Shown here: positions 12,401-24,149 of the stretch, piece after piece
How the letters are laid out: the number at the start of each line of letters is the position of its first letter
Numbering within the stretch: the first letter of the stretch is position 1
Origin: Beverwykella pulmonaria
Lineage: Eukaryota > Ascomycota > Dothideomycetes > Pleosporales > Melanommataceae
Length of the DNA stretch: 64,000 nt
Assembly (NCBI GenBank): GCA_001599595.1
Contig: BCHH01000003.1
Coordinates: 2,602,263-2,666,262, forward strand
Direction of reading: 5' to 3'
Notes under the pieces: generated by a model
The model's database searches: none
The model's input: only the letters and a program-made list of their open reading frames with translations
Told to the model about the DNA's origin: nothing
Program-made: the position numbers and the translations under genes

Positions 12401-13531
12401 ACTCTTGGTGGTTGGGCCAAGACAGTTGTCGTTGGTCGTGCTCGTCTTGGTGGTATCCCGATGGGTGTTATTGCTGTGGAGAACCGATCGGTCGAGAACG
12501 TCACTCCCGCCGATCCTGCCAACCCCGATTCCATCGAACAAGTCACTTCGGAAGCTGGTGGTGTCTGGTACCCTAACTCCGCCTTCAAGACTGCCCAGGC
12601 CATCAAGGATTTCAACAATGGCGAGCAATTGCCTCTGATGATCCTTGCCAACTGGCGCGGTTTCTCTGGAGGTCAGCGCGACATGTACAACGAGGTCCTG
12701 AAGTACGGTTCATACATTGTCGACGCCTTAGTCAAGTATGAGCAGCCCATCTTCGTCTACATTCCTCCGTTCGGCGAGCTTCGTGGAGGCTCTTGGGTCG
12801 TCGTCGACCCAACGATCAACCAGCAATTCATGGAGATGTATGCCGACGAGGATTCACGTGGTGGTGTCCTCGAACCCGAGGGCATCGTTGGCATCAAGTA
12901 CAAGAAGGAACGTCAACTCGAGACCATGGCGCGTCTCGACCCAACCTACGGCGAGCTGAAGGCCAAGCTGACCGATGCAAACACACCTCAAGATGCGCTC
13001 AAGAGCATCAAGGCTCAGATGACGGAGCGCGAACAGAAGCTACTCCCGGTCTACAGCCAAATTGCTCTTCAATTCGCCGACCTCCACGACCGCGCCGGCC
13101 GCATGGAAGCTAAGGGCGTCATCCGACAGGCGCTCCGTTGGCAAAACGCCCGCCGCTTCTTCTACTGGCGTCTGCGCCGCCGTCTCAACGAGGAGTACAT
13201 CCTCAAGAAGATGGCATCTGCCGCTGCTCCTTCAGCCGATGCGCCAAAGGCCGACTCTATTACCCGTGAGCGCGGCCTCGAGATGCTGCGCGCGTGGTGC
13301 AATATCCCGCAGTTCGAGAAGGACGATAAGAGCGTGGCGGTATGGTATGAGGAGAACCGGAAGAACGTGCATGAGCGTGTTGAGGCCCTGAGGAAGGAGG
13401 GTGTCGCGATGGAGGTTGCGCAGATGCTGAGACGGGATAGAGAGGGTGGTCTCAAGGGGGTTATGGCTATGTTGGCTACACTGCCGACGGGGGAGAAGGA
13501 GGAGGTGCTTCGATTGTTGAGTAAGGCGTAG
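6446..13531 (+). CDS. ACC1: Acetyl-CoA carboxylase (multifunctional, cytosolic)
   Basis: Carboxylates acetyl-CoA to malonyl-CoA, the committed step of fatty-acid synthesis and source of polyketide extender units. Five exons: 6446-6622, 6688-6858, 6932-7026, 7083-11947, 11997-13531; introns of 65, 73, 56 and 49 nt all have GT-AG ends and restore the frame (e.g. [27 protein letters not shown]). Product about 2,280 residues, the usual fungal length. Domains in order: biotin carboxylase from ~60 ([19 protein letters not shown]-grasp loop [14 protein letters not shown] near 250), biotin carrier with the biotinylated Lys in [10 protein letters not shown] (~732), the ACC central region (~780-1500), and the carboxyltransferase ([31 protein letters not shown] near 1990). 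ATG 6446 has A at -3 and G at +4; an in-frame ATG at 6425 would add 7 residues in a weaker context. No disruption seen. Confidence 0.97.
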
Positions 13532-14650
13532 GCCTTGCTTCACTACAAATGTGGGCTGTAAAGATTGTAACAATACTCTCTTTTCTTTCGTTTAAGAAGT
13601 GCTAGCATATCATGGCGTGCTTTGTACTTCGGGCTGCTGGCTTTTCGCTTCGTGTGGAGTCAGGCTTTGCTTGGTATGGCTTAATGACTTTTTAAAAGAG
13701 GTTTTTTTTTTAGTTTAGATATACTAGGAATACACTATCTCTTATTCCTTCATATGCTCATTACTTGCTATTTTCTTGTGTACTCCATCTGCCCGGCTCA
13801 GAAATAGAAGGAAGATCGTCTTGCGCTGACAGATGATCTGTGTTTGTTGTTTGGGGGGCATGAATGATGGAAGAGAGGCATGAGGGTTCCGGAATAGCTG
13901 ATAGGAAATTTGGAACGGCAGGTAGGATATTGAATCTTTCGTTAACTTGCTCTCTATTAAGCGGTGCGGACCTAAAGTCCGCACTATGGTACAGATGAGG
14001 CGCTTGGTTCAGCTGCTGACAAAGACCCCAGGGGTTTCTGCCCAGCCTAAATGCTCAACACCTGCTCACACATCGGAAGCATCTCCGAACATGGGTACCT
14101 GTGAGGTCTGCAAGGAGCCTAATTCTATTTTCAAGGCGAATGCCTTGAGCAGCCTGTAGTGCTGAGGTTTGCTCGAATACGGCTCGTCGTTTCATGGTGT
14201 TTAGAGTACTAGTCACGTGTGGGAACGGGGCATGGTAAGAGCAGGGGCGGTTCCGAAAAGAACCGGACTGGGCCCATGACCCATTCACATTGCGCTTGGT
14301 CTTGTGTGCGCCGAAGACTGAGAATGCTGATGCTTTAGGGATAGCATGTCTTTGTCTTACACTGTGGCATGGGGCGGGTATGAGGAGATTCTTTTTTTTT
14401 TTTTTTTGGAGACGAGACGGCGAAGAGCGGCTCGCTTTTCTTTGAACTGCGTCTTGCGTGTCTGGTTTTGATGAGGCTGGGGAGGGTAAGATGAGACATT
14501 TGCTTTATACAACCGACCGACAGGGCGGAGGCCTTATGCTACTCCACTGCATATGAACCCATTCGAGGTGGTACTGGAGGGCGTCAGGCACGGACGGAGG
14601 GGAGGGCATATATAAGGCTGGCCTCAAGCTCTACTGTGCTGGCCACTGAC
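13532..14650. other. Intergenic region after ACC1
   Basis: Holds the ACC1 3' UTR and about 1 kb of sequence with no coding signal on either strand. It includes a 16-T run and, near 14608, a TATATAA element ahead of the decayed gene that follows. Confidence 0.45.
14392..14407 (+). repeat. Poly-T run (16 nt)
   Basis: Sixteen consecutive T in a G-rich surrounding. A simple mononucleotide tract with no evidence of being a terminator. Confidence 0.8.
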
Positions 14651-14664
14651 CCTGAACTGAACTT

Positions 14665-15353
14665 GTGTCATTGTTTCCGACCATCTTCACCACTTTTCTT
14701 CGGGACAAGATCGCTACCCAACCCATCCGTCCCCACGCCAACAAACCCCTCCACTCTCCCCCACGCTTCGCCATCCGCCGCCTCGAAGCCAGCGCAATCG
14801 TCATAAACGACAACCTCTTCCACTCTCCCATCTGGCCAGTCCTGTATCCCGAGAACATAACTGCCCGCTTGCACCAGGGCATGAAGTCCATATCCTATCT
14901 TATCAACCACCAGATCCATTCCGGACTGTCCTACGGGGTCTTCGACACGCAGTACAAATTCAAGAATCCAGAGAGCGAGAAGACAGAAGGAAAGCCGTTC
15001 TGGAATGACAAAGACCCAAGTATCCAATAAGAAAGGGGCCAGAAGAAGAGAGTAAGAGGTTGGTCGAACAAATGGACTTCCCGCTCGTTTCGGTAGCACT
15101 GTCATATGACGCGATTAACCCGCTGGACGCGGAGAAGCTAGGGCCTTGTTTGGAGACGTTGCCGCATTTCGGGCCGCTGTATCATTACCTCGAAGAATTT
15201 AACAAGCGCGATCCGCAGTCCGAGAGGCCTACGGGGCCGGGATAGGTTCTGTCCACGCGCCAGGATTACGTCCAACACCACCTTATGAGTCGGATGATGC
15301 GGTGGCTGATGCGGGAAGCTGCCTCGAAGGGATTCAGGAGTGTACAATTTCAC
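14665..15353 (+). pseudogene. Decayed conserved fungal gene, possibly GNAT-like acetyltransferase
   Basis: Two long coding stretches in different frames read as one protein. The first (14665-15030) reads SLFPTIFTTFLRDKIATQP ... SPIWPVLYPENITARL ... SYGVFDTQYKFKNPESEK. The second (about 15018-15242) reads EEESKRLVEQMDFPLVSVAL ... ETLPHFGPLYHYLEE. The join near 15020-15040 needs a one-base shift. Translation then meets TAG at 15243 where the frame would continue as VLSTRQDYVQHHLMSRMMRW and REAASKGFRSVQ, which resembles the acetyl-CoA-binding motif region of GNAT proteins. No ATG is available; the most upstream codon of the frame is GTG. The similarity ends near 15353, so the C-terminus is missing. 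GNAT relationship is inference from the motif-A-like stretch; the pseudogene call rests on the visible breaks. Confidence 0.5.
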
Positions 15354-15577
15354 TTCCGCTTGTCACTACCGCCTTCACTCTTGGCCTCCGAATTCCAAGT
15401 CACCCCCTCCGCTATGAGTGGCTCCTCTCACGGCCCAACACTACTTTTCACCACAACCACAACCGCTACCCCACTCACCACCTTGACAACCTTCGACATT
15501 CTGCGCATACTGTTCCATAACGCGCGCTCTCGCTGCGATAGCGCATCGCCGATAGGAATTATAGACACCCACCTAGT

Positions 15578-17230
15578 ATGTCAAACAAAGTCCTTCCCCC
15601 CGACTCTGATGCGCCTAAGCTGAGCGCCGGCGGCGGTAACTCTGAGAACAAGGGCTTCATTGTGCAGATTGGGGAGGTGAAGCTGGAGAGAACGACGTGC
15701 TTGGACACCCTTGATACCACAGCAACGGATAACAGCAACAGCGTCCTGATGGGCCCGCTAGCAACCTCCTGCGACCCGTCACTACCACCAGTGGCACATA
15801 TCCCCAGGGGCCGGGACACTCGCCCGCATCATTGGGAGCTTGCTCGCGGAGAGCCTCGCCCTCCCTTCCCTCCAGTTCCGACTCTCCCCGCTGGAGCGTC
15901 GCCAGCCCAACGCTTCTGGGGCATCTGGCACACCTGGCTCACCCCTACGGCATACAAAATCCTATTCACCTCCGTGCTCCTCGCCAATATCGCCACCCTT
16001 ATTGCTTTCGGGTCTTTGTACACCCTCGACCTCCCAAAAGCTCTCAACGCTGTGTCAACGAACATCATCGCCGCGGTATTCATCCGCCAAGAAGACCTGC
16101 TCAACCTCCTCTTCGCGCTTATTTCAAAGACACCGTTGAATACGCCATTTATCATTCGGAAGCACCTAGCCGACTTCTATCACTTTGGGGGTATTCATAG
16201 CGGGTGTGCTGTATCCTCTCTCGTTTGGTACATCGCATACATCATTCTGTCCACCCGAATATTCCTTGGCAGAAAAGACATCGGAGCAGTCGAGTATGTC
16301 GATACTGCGACGTGCTACGTCTTCGTCGTTCTCCTTCTGATGATATGCATCTCAGCGCTTCCGGCCCTCCGCCGCCGCTACCATAACACGTTTGAACTCA
16401 CGCACCGCTTCGGCGGCTGGGCCGCGGTCGTTGTCTTCTGGATCCACACCTTCACCACCTCGACCTCGGTTTCTGGCCCGCCGTTGTGGAAACATCCAAG
16501 CCTGTACCTTCTTTCCGCAATCACAGCTCTGCTCGTCCTTCCTTGGCTGCGCATCCGCCGCATCCCCATCACCATCACTCGACTCTCTGACCGCGAAACG
16601 AGTCTGATGTTTGCTTACAAGGACATGCCAGCATGCTCGACGATGCGATTTTCTACGTCTCCGCTATACGAATGGCACGCGTTCGCCACGATTCCCACAC
16701 AATCGCGCGTGGCGCGTCCGGCGGGACGCAGTATTAGAGCGAGGATTCTGGTCGCGGACTCGGGGGACTGGACGAGTGCACTCATCGCTAACCCACCATC
16801 CCACATCTGGCTCCGGGACCCGCCCACACGAAACTTTTTGCAATTGGCGAGGATATTCGGAGGTATATTGCTCTTGGCCACAGGAGCAGGAATTGGTCCG
16901 ATGTTGAGCTTCCTGGCTTCGCTGCCGAAACCGGTTCTCCTTACCGCTTTTCCCTCACACCGTCATCTCCACCAAAGAGTTAGCATTGTGTGGGTTACAC
17001 GTAATCCGCATGCGAATATTGTTGGCACACTATTCACTGTGGACCCAAGGGCTATGATTCTAGATTCTAGGATGGGACGAGTCGATATCAGAGCCATTGC
17101 GGAAGAGGTAGTGAGGAAGGAGAGGCTAGAGGCTGTGTTTGTGGTTAGTAATAAGAAGATCACTGATCAGGTAGTACGCGGGCTGCGGGGGAATAAGATT
17201 GCTGCTTATGGCGCAGTGTTTGACTCGTAG
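15578..17230 (+). CDS. TmpA-like integral membrane flavoprotein (ferric-reductase-like oxidoreductase)
   Basis: Single-exon 550-residue membrane protein. Residues 1-115 are hydrophilic and Pro-rich. Hydrophobic segments follow near 128-146 (ILFTSVLLANIATLIAFG), ~210-230 (LVWYIAYIILSTRIFLG), ~245-265 (YVFVVLLLMICISALPAL), ~283-295 (AAVVVFWIHTFTT) and ~310-330. A cytosolic part contains GGILLLATGAGIGPMLSFLA, the glycine-rich NAD(P)-binding signature of ferredoxin-reductase-type domains, and ends VVSNKKITDQVVRGLRGNKI. This arrangement matches Aspergillus TmpA, a membrane flavoprotein known to influence asexual sporulation; the same module also forms the C-terminus of some NRPS-like enzymes. No adenylation domain is present here, so the stand-alone TmpA type is favoured. 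Developmental role is inferred from the family. Confidence 0.75.
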   Translation: MSNKVLPPDSDAPKLSAGGGNSENKGFIVQIGEVKLERTTCLDTLDTTATDNSNSVLMGPLATSCDPSLPPVAHIPRGRDTRPHHWELARGEPRPPFPPVPTLPAGASPAQRFWGIWHTWLTPTAYKILFTSVLLANIATLIAFGSLYTLDLPKALNAVSTNIIAAVFIRQEDLLNLLFALISKTPLNTPFIIRKHLADFYHFGGIHSGCAVSSLVWYIAYIILSTRIFLGRKDIGAVEYVDTATCYVFVVLLLMICISALPALRRRYHNTFELTHRFGGWAAVVVFWIHTFTTSTSVSGPPLWKHPSLYLLSAITALLVLPWLRIRRIPITITRLSDRETSLMFAYKDMPACSTMRFSTSPLYEWHAFATIPTQSRVARPAGRSIRARILVADSGDWTSALIANPPSHIWLRDPPTRNFLQLARIFGGILLLATGAGIGPMLSFLASLPKPVLLTAFPSHRHLHQRVSIVWVTRNPHANIVGTLFTVDPRAMILDSRMGRVDIRAIAEEVVRKERLEAVFVVSNKKITDQVVRGLRGNKIAAYGAVFDS

Positions 17231-18876
17231 ACATGAGCGTCAGAGCGGTGGGCGAGAAGTGAGAGAGGAGAGAAGAGGGCGATGGATGAGAGGACAGAAA
17301 AGAGAATCTCGCGAAACATACGAATAAATGCACCAGAGATGACAGGGGTGCAAACGGGCAATGGGCGAGGAAACAGGAAAGATTGACTGAATAAATGGAT
17401 AGAAGTAGTAAAGGATACCTAGCCTTCGCTGGCAAATTATAGTGATGATTCTGCTTTTTGTGGCGTTCATCAGCGTTTGATATACGCAAGTCTTGTAGTA
17501 CATCATATCATTTAGAATTAAAGCTTCTCCAGTCCATTTTATGAGTAACACAAAGCATCTACCTTGCTAAATCCATATCCCCCGTCGTCAAGCAAACTAA
17601 AGCTACAGCAATATATTACTCTGCGTCTTGTAGTCAGTCTCGAGTACCTACCCCCGCCCATGGACCTATGCTATTGGCGTTCCATACCTGCCCAAACCAA
17701 CCCAACCCACACACCTGCATCCATCACTCCCCACATATACCAAAGTGTGACAAAAACAAGAACAGCCTTAGTACCGAAAGGAAAGCAGTAGCCCGAGCAA
17801 CGCACATAGTCCCCGAGCGCGTCGTCCGCCCGCGGTATTCAAGACAGGCTATAGTGAGGAGGGTTGCAGAAGAAGCTGTGCGATGAAAAGAGCGATGAAG
17901 TCTATGTAAAGGTGGATATGGAGCGCTGGCCTTCGCATTGCAGAGCCAGCACCAGCGAGGTAAGCGGTTGATATGCACGTACCCTTTCCGTACAATGCAA
18001 GGTATTGTCGTGTCGTGTCAAGGATTGCTCCTCTCTGCATGGGGCATTAATTATCGCAAACTCTCGACATATCCAAAAAAGAAGCGTCTCCGATCTGTAT
18101 ACGTTCCATCTCCCGTCCACGTCCCATATCCGTATTTCACCACCAAACCTTCTCTCATTGCCCGATTCTATGCCCTTCATCATCCACTGACCTCCCGGAA
18201 TAGTGAATCTCTGCGTTTTGAGAAAGCGAGATATAAAACAGAATCTAATCTATGCTACGAGTGAAGTAGTGTTGAAGAAGAAACATATCTTTTGTATTCT
18301 CTACATGCATGCATGCATGCACGAAGAGCAGAGCAGAGCAGAGCTCAAACTATATACCTACAAGCCAAGCCTAGACTATCAGTAGAGGAGGCCAGACCAG
18401 TCAAGTCCCACCCGGGATATCCCCCCTCATGCATATCTACATCCATCCCTGGCCTCCAAGATCCCACTCTCACGCGTTCCAATTGCGCGAGTACCGGGGA
18501 AATTACCTCAAATCCGTCCCCCCCCACCCAAAATCCAGATATCAATGTCCACATGCGTATGCATATACACACTCCTCCAAGATTAAACCGTATACCCCAC
18601 CCTGAAAACCTGTCCTGTAATACCAGGACTACCTCCACAAGAAAGATATGCACGAAAAAGACGATACACGACGCCACCCCAGATGGGAGCGCAGCACAAA
18701 GGGCTATGCCAGATGAAGACCCTCCAAAACAAGATTCGATTAAATGCGGCAGAAAATGGCCAAAAGCTTCGCCCAAAATATCGTATGTCGTACCGTACTG
18801 TGCACCTCGAACGCCTTGCTTGAATGCAGAACCAATGCCGAAGGAGAATAAGACGCAGAAAAGAAACTAGGGAAGG
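17231..18876. other. Intergenic region between convergent genes
   Basis: Lies between the 3' ends of the TmpA-like gene (+) and the GH17 gene (-). It presumably holds both 3' UTRs. A 192-codon open frame at 18292-18870 has codon usage and composition unlike protein (runs of Pro/Thr/Asn, no domain) and is not called. Confidence 0.45.
18304..18321 (+). repeat. ATGC tetranucleotide microsatellite
   Basis: Four and a half copies of CATG in a row, followed by a short GAGCA repeat. Confidence 0.75.
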
Positions 18877-21115
18877 CTACGACACGGTCACACCACCACA
18901 ATCGGGGATTTTGACGCCGGATTTGAGGTTGCGATTCGCGTCCATGAGGCCCCATTTATCTTCCCATTCTTTGCCGGCTTCATTGTAGCGGACTTTCCAA
19001 GGCTCGTCGAAGGCTTCGAACCTGTTATCATTGTTAGTGTTAGACTGCTTAAAGGGGCGAGGTTTCTAGTTCTTACCAGAAATAGTCTGTCCCATTCTTC
19101 AACGCCTGGCACACCCAATCATTCATGAACTGGTTCATCTCATCGATTCCCGCAACAGAGCCAGGAATGCTTGCCGTGCATTCTGGAGCCGAGCCACAGT
19201 CCTTTCCTCCTCCCGAGGGCCAACCCACTTCTGAGATGATTTGCTGAGTGTTTGGTTTGTCCTTTGTGAGAATAACATCATGGCTCGTCCAGAAACTCCA
19301 AGTCCACCCTGCGGCTGCCGTAACATCCACGCCCGCAAAGAAGGGATGCACGTTTGACATGACGATGCTCACATTTGAGGCCATGCTTGCAGTCCATTTG
19401 TCGCCGAGATCTGATGTTGCAACTGGCAAGTTGATGCCGTGATGATCGGTGAGGTTGGATTTGATATTGGTAATGTATTCTAACAGCTTGGTCTCGGAGA
19501 GATCCTCGCGGAAAAGAACTTCGTTGCCGACGATGATACCTTTGAATTTGTCGGCGCCATGATTGTCGATAATCTGCCACATTTGCGCGATCTGGCGGGC
19601 GTTGGTTGTGTTGTCCTTGTCCAGCCAAACTCCGAGCCAAACCTTCATATCTTTAAGGTCGAGGCGATTAATAGCCTCCAAGACCATCTCGGTTTGGTTG
19701 CAATCTGTGCCATATAATCGGACAGCATTTGTGAGTTGTGAAAGCACAGCCATGTCCCGCGTGATGTTGTTCTGAGATGCTCCAACCTTGATGCAGTCGG
19801 GATATTGAGTGTTCAAGGGCGTGTAGTCCATGCCGGGGAACACTTTGTGCAGGTTCTTGTTGTTCATGAGGGCCTGGATTTCGGCGGATTTGTAGGTAAG
19901 ATCGTCCTTGTTGTCATTAGCGACCGAACCGGCAGTTTGACCCCCGCTTGCTGTGTCAGAGCTCTTGTGTTTCTTAAGCACAGTGCCGAGAACACCCCCA
20001 ACAACGGCACCCACGATGACAAGTACGAGTACCGCACCTATGATCCAGATGCGACGTTTCCTTCCGCGGGTTTCGGCCTCCTTCCACTCATTTTTAGACT
20101 TTTCTTGGATCAGTTCTGGTAGGTCACCTGAAGGATCGCTGCCGCCCGGCACAGCATTGTAATTCCCACTTGCATCTCGCGCTGCTACAAATGTAGCAGC
20201 CCCAGCACCTGCTCCGACCGCGGCCGCCGTCGCAGCGGCACCAGGCGTGCTCTCTCGGCTGCTGCCGTCACGCGACGCACTCACAAAGGGCACGAACGAC
20301 CGACGTTTCTGCTGGACAGGCTGGCGTGGTCCCATGCCCCAGTCGTCGTCGTCGGCGACCTCGTTAGGGTTGATGACGCCCAGCTGTGGAGCGAGATTGA
20401 GGTTTGAGGATGAGTATTGGGTGTAAGGGCTGTCTGAGTACGGGTAGGCAGTATGCGGGGGCGTTGGGCGACCGGTCAGAGGGATGCTGCGTTCTGAGCT
20501 GCTTGTCGACATCATGCCTGCGGACGCCATAGGCCCCGCGGTGAGCGGGGCGTTGGAACCATACGAAACTTGGGGGTGAATTGGCCGAGGCATTGGGTGG
20601 TCGGAAGCGTATTGATCGGCGAACGGTGTACTGGACCCGCTCCTGTCCTGTGGTACGCCTCTCGGCCCTGCGATTCCATCGCCGTTTCGGCCCCAGCCTT
20701 CGAGACCTCTCAGAGCCTGTAGCCCGCTTTCTCTCTCGTGTGTGTTTGCAACGCCTATCGCTATTCCATTGATGCCCCCGCCTGCCGAGCTTTCCCCTAG
20801 ATTGTCAACGCCAGGCGTGACGCCGGGATGGGAGTAGTTAGCGTAGCTGTTTGATGTGCCCGCGGTGGCCACGCCATGGGGCTGCTGGTTCTGGTAGTAT
20901 GCGTTGGGATTCACGCCGGCGGGAGGGCTTCGGTGCACTGGAGGCGGAGGAGGACTCATGTCTTGTCCTGGCAGCGGGAACTGTGGAGGATGGCTGTCGA
21001 TGGGTGAGACGTCTCGTGCCGATTCGTAGTAGGGTTGTGGTGGTTGGTAGCCGGGCTGGAGCGATCGTTCGTCATTGCGGTTGAACGAGTAGCTTCGCTC
21101 TGGAACGCCGGACAT
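18877..21115 (-). CDS. btgC: Membrane-anchored GH17 endo-beta-1,3-glucanase (BtgC type)
   Basis: Cell-wall glucanase of glycoside hydrolase family 17. Exon 1 is 21115-19077 and exon 2 is 19021-18877; a 55-nt intron with GTAAGA...ACAG splits the Trp of [13 protein letters not shown]. The product is 727 residues. The first ~330 residues are a low-complexity cytosolic region (Pro, Ser, Gly, Tyr), followed by basic KRRIWIIG and a single membrane segment ([19 protein letters not shown]) near 360, making a type II protein. The catalytic domain follows, with the acid/base Glu in [12 protein letters not shown] and the nucleophile Glu in [11 protein letters not shown]. The C-terminus reads [11 protein letters not shown]. 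Layout equals Aspergillus BtgC; family and topology are confident, precise substrate linkage follows the family. Confidence 0.9.
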
Positions 21116-24100
21116 TGTGAGTGCGCTGAGTGTGTTTTGTGCCGCTTCGTGGGCCAGTAAGAAGGGCGTAAAAGCGGTCGCGCCACTATGTGGTAATCTC
21201 GAGACTGTTTAGCAGTACGAAGTTTGGTTTGCGAAGGCGACGGAGAGTTGGTGATAGTTATTTGTCGGTGAGCGCTCCAGTGTCGTGTTTGAACAGGAGA
21301 CAGAGGGGCGACGGGTGGGTGCGTAGGTTCGGCGCAGTGATTGTGAATAGTGGAGGGAGCGTGCAAGATGGCGGAAAGACAGCGCTCGGGTGGTGCGCCC
21401 TCCAAGTTAGTGTGGTGCTTCGGAGAGGCTGACGGGGCTGTTCCCAAAGCGGTTAAGCAGTCGCCCAAGCAACCATCGGTGTTGGCATGCCCCTCCCTGG
21501 TATCAATGACGCATGTCAACTGTGCACCTGCAGGATTGGCAAGGAGCCTCAACAATTCAATCCGATGAAAAGTAAAGCGGCTTGAAAATAGCTTGAAAGC
21601 TGGTGCATGTCTACAGCGCTCCTCTTCACTTCAACACTCGCCTGGCCTCGGAGACATGCGCTGCAGTCCATGCTGATAATACGCGGTGCCACCACGGGCC
21701 CAATACAGTATTGCCGCTTCTGACGCCTGCCGCGCTCCGAACCTGTCAAAGCTGGCCGAACACGAAAGGTCCGCACGGGACACCATCCCCAACGGCTCCC
21801 AATTTCACAACGGAAAGATAACCGCCCGCACTTCTTTCAAGATGGGAGCAGCATTTCAAGATAGCGGAAATTCGATGCACAGGGGCAGCAAAGGCGACCT
21901 TGGAAGAGGAGCGCAACACTGCTGTTGCAACTGTCGCTCACTGCCCTTCCGCTCCTCAGGCCTGGCTCCCGTTTTCGCGACTAATAATAAGCCGCGCTAC
22001 ACATACGAGTGGTGACATCCTAAACTAGCCTGCTAACACGAACGGCTAGAGCGTGATGAGGTGATGGGCTGAGGGCCCTTTTTGGAGCTGAGTTTCATCG
22101 TGTTGTTCCGCACAGCCTCTTCAGCTCCCTCGTTTCGCGAAGTCTCTTTTCTTTTCGTGCCCCAGATTTCTGTTTTGGTTGCATCTGGGAGGTGGTCACA
22201 GAGGCTATCATATCGTTAAACGATATTTGTATGAAACGCCGCTCGCGGATCAATACCACCTTCGAGAGTCGCGCATGACATGCTTCACACCACTTCGTAA
22301 TCCGGCTTACACGACAAATTTAACCTCCCGCAGCTAAATTCTCGTTGAGTTTTGCTTCCTCAATTTCATATCGCGATCGGCGTTGGATCTCACAACAGGT
22401 CTTGAACTTGGAAATAATCTACTCCGAACCTAGTCGATACCTGAGCCTGGTATGCTCGTTCCTGGGAATTGGTTCACATACATAAATCTAACCTATTCTG
22501 GACACATGCAATTGTTCAAAACACGTGCCCTGGCGCCACCGCAGAGCTGCGTCTTCCTTTACGCTTCCCAAATTTTTATTCTGTCGTCATCAAAAGTCTT
22601 TATCTCTAGGTCCGGCATGGAAAGCCTTCATCTCATTATTTACGTATATCAATTGTCATCTAAGCACCCTTCACTCAGTACTTTTTTAAAGGCGAGTTCC
22701 CCTGGCGTATCACGAGTTCGCCGCATGCAGGACGAGCTCCTATCCATATTTTGAAGTGTTGATGAACGCCGGCATGAACAATTGGCATGTGAGAATAAGG
22801 CCGCCTTTGAAGGAAGGTGCAACTGATTGAGTGAGAGCTGAAATACCTTCCAATCCCTTGCTTTCGTTAACGCTCCATCTCTGTACTTTCCCCGTACTCT
22901 TTCACTCTAATCTGATTTCTTATCATTTTTGTTCAGTCTGCTTACGACTGTGAAACAACCGGGGCCTCATCAATGAGGCCATAATCCTGACGGTCGGCAG
23001 ATCATGGCGAAGGCACTGCCCCATTACCTTAGTCTGGCGGCAACTCTTCCTGCAGCGCTTCCTGCGGCTCTTCAACACCTCAGGATCTTCGAATGCCTAG
23101 AAGATATTCTCGATACAAAGTAACCTGTTTTCTTGAATTCGTTGAGATCGAGATTCAACTGCGCATTGAATATATACCTATAGAGAGATGACACACTCCA
23201 TTTGCGAGAGGGCCCAATATCTTCGTTCGAAGTGATGCCTTGCAAGTATCTGTAAGTAGGGTGATGTTGAGAGATTATGAAGATTTGTGTTGTGTGTGTG
23301 TCCTGGGCGAGGTGCGATTGGCTGAGCTGGCTATATAGTACAGCAGATGAGTAAGCATCGCAGAAACATCCTGCGTATAAATAGTCCGTGATCAACGGAC
23401 AGGAAAATGGTTCGCAACAGGATGTTTAAGAGACAATTATCATCACAATAAGAGTCTTAAATTCGTCAGGCGTGTAGCTACAGTCATGGACTGAAAGGTT
23501 CCCTCCTGGGCAGAAGATATTGATCAGTAAGGCTAAATCTGTGAGAGCAGTACTGGCAGGAACAGAACGAAGGGATGGATTAGAAGTAAACAGACTTGAT
23601 TCATCAGAGCCGAGATGAATCCTTGAGGATACTAAGAGGATTCGGAGAAACCATATATACGAAGTGTCACGTGACCCGTAGATGCACGGCCCGATAGGCC
23701 TCCGAGGGGCCTCCACAGGAGGTCCGCCAGGAAACAGAAGTATCCCTCACAAAATCAATCTTGGCTCCCTTGAGCTGATGCCGAATAACTCTCTAACGAG
23801 ACATTTCCAAGCCAGTGAGGATCCATTGCTTTGGCGCTAGTAGTGAACAGTGAATGTCTAATATCAAGAATTTGCGCTATGACCATTGTTAAGTGATAGT
23901 CATACCACCTGCACTTTCACGCCAACCACAGGACACAACTTCCTGACCCTTCCTTATCCCCCCCCCCCCCCCCCCCCCACCCGAAAGCCCGCCGCTACCA
24001 TCACATCCGACCTCATTTCTTTCAAACATCTCTACAATAACCGATAATATCATTTCTTGGAATCTCAACCTAACGCATACGTCCCACCCATTTCCACCCT

Positions 24101-24149
24101 TCCGGATAACTTCTTCTCAATGTAGTCGCACAGCTCAGTAGCAACAGCA
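21116..24149. other. Gene-poor region
   Basis: About 3 kb upstream of btgC. The first ~300 bases are likely its promoter and leader. The remainder has only short open frames without domain, signal peptide or splice logic. A 21-nt C run lies at 23958. This marks the passage from the conserved to the accessory part of the window. Confidence 0.4.
23958..23978 (+). repeat. Poly-C run (21 nt)
   Basis: Twenty-one consecutive C. Such long C tracts are rare in fungal DNA and their length in assemblies is often unreliable. Confidence 0.85.

Noticed and set aside
14392..14407. T-run as transcription terminator
   Set aside because: Fungal RNA polymerase II genes do not end at simple T runs, and no RNA polymerase III gene (A/B boxes) lies upstream.
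15578..17230. Identification as the C-terminus of an NRPS-like enzyme
   Set aside because: The same membrane flavoprotein module occurs there, but no adenylation or carrier domain is found upstream, only the decayed GNAT-like gene.
18292..18870. 192-codon plus-strand frame between convergent genes
   Set aside because: Low-complexity translation of microsatellite and 3' UTR sequence without recognisable features.
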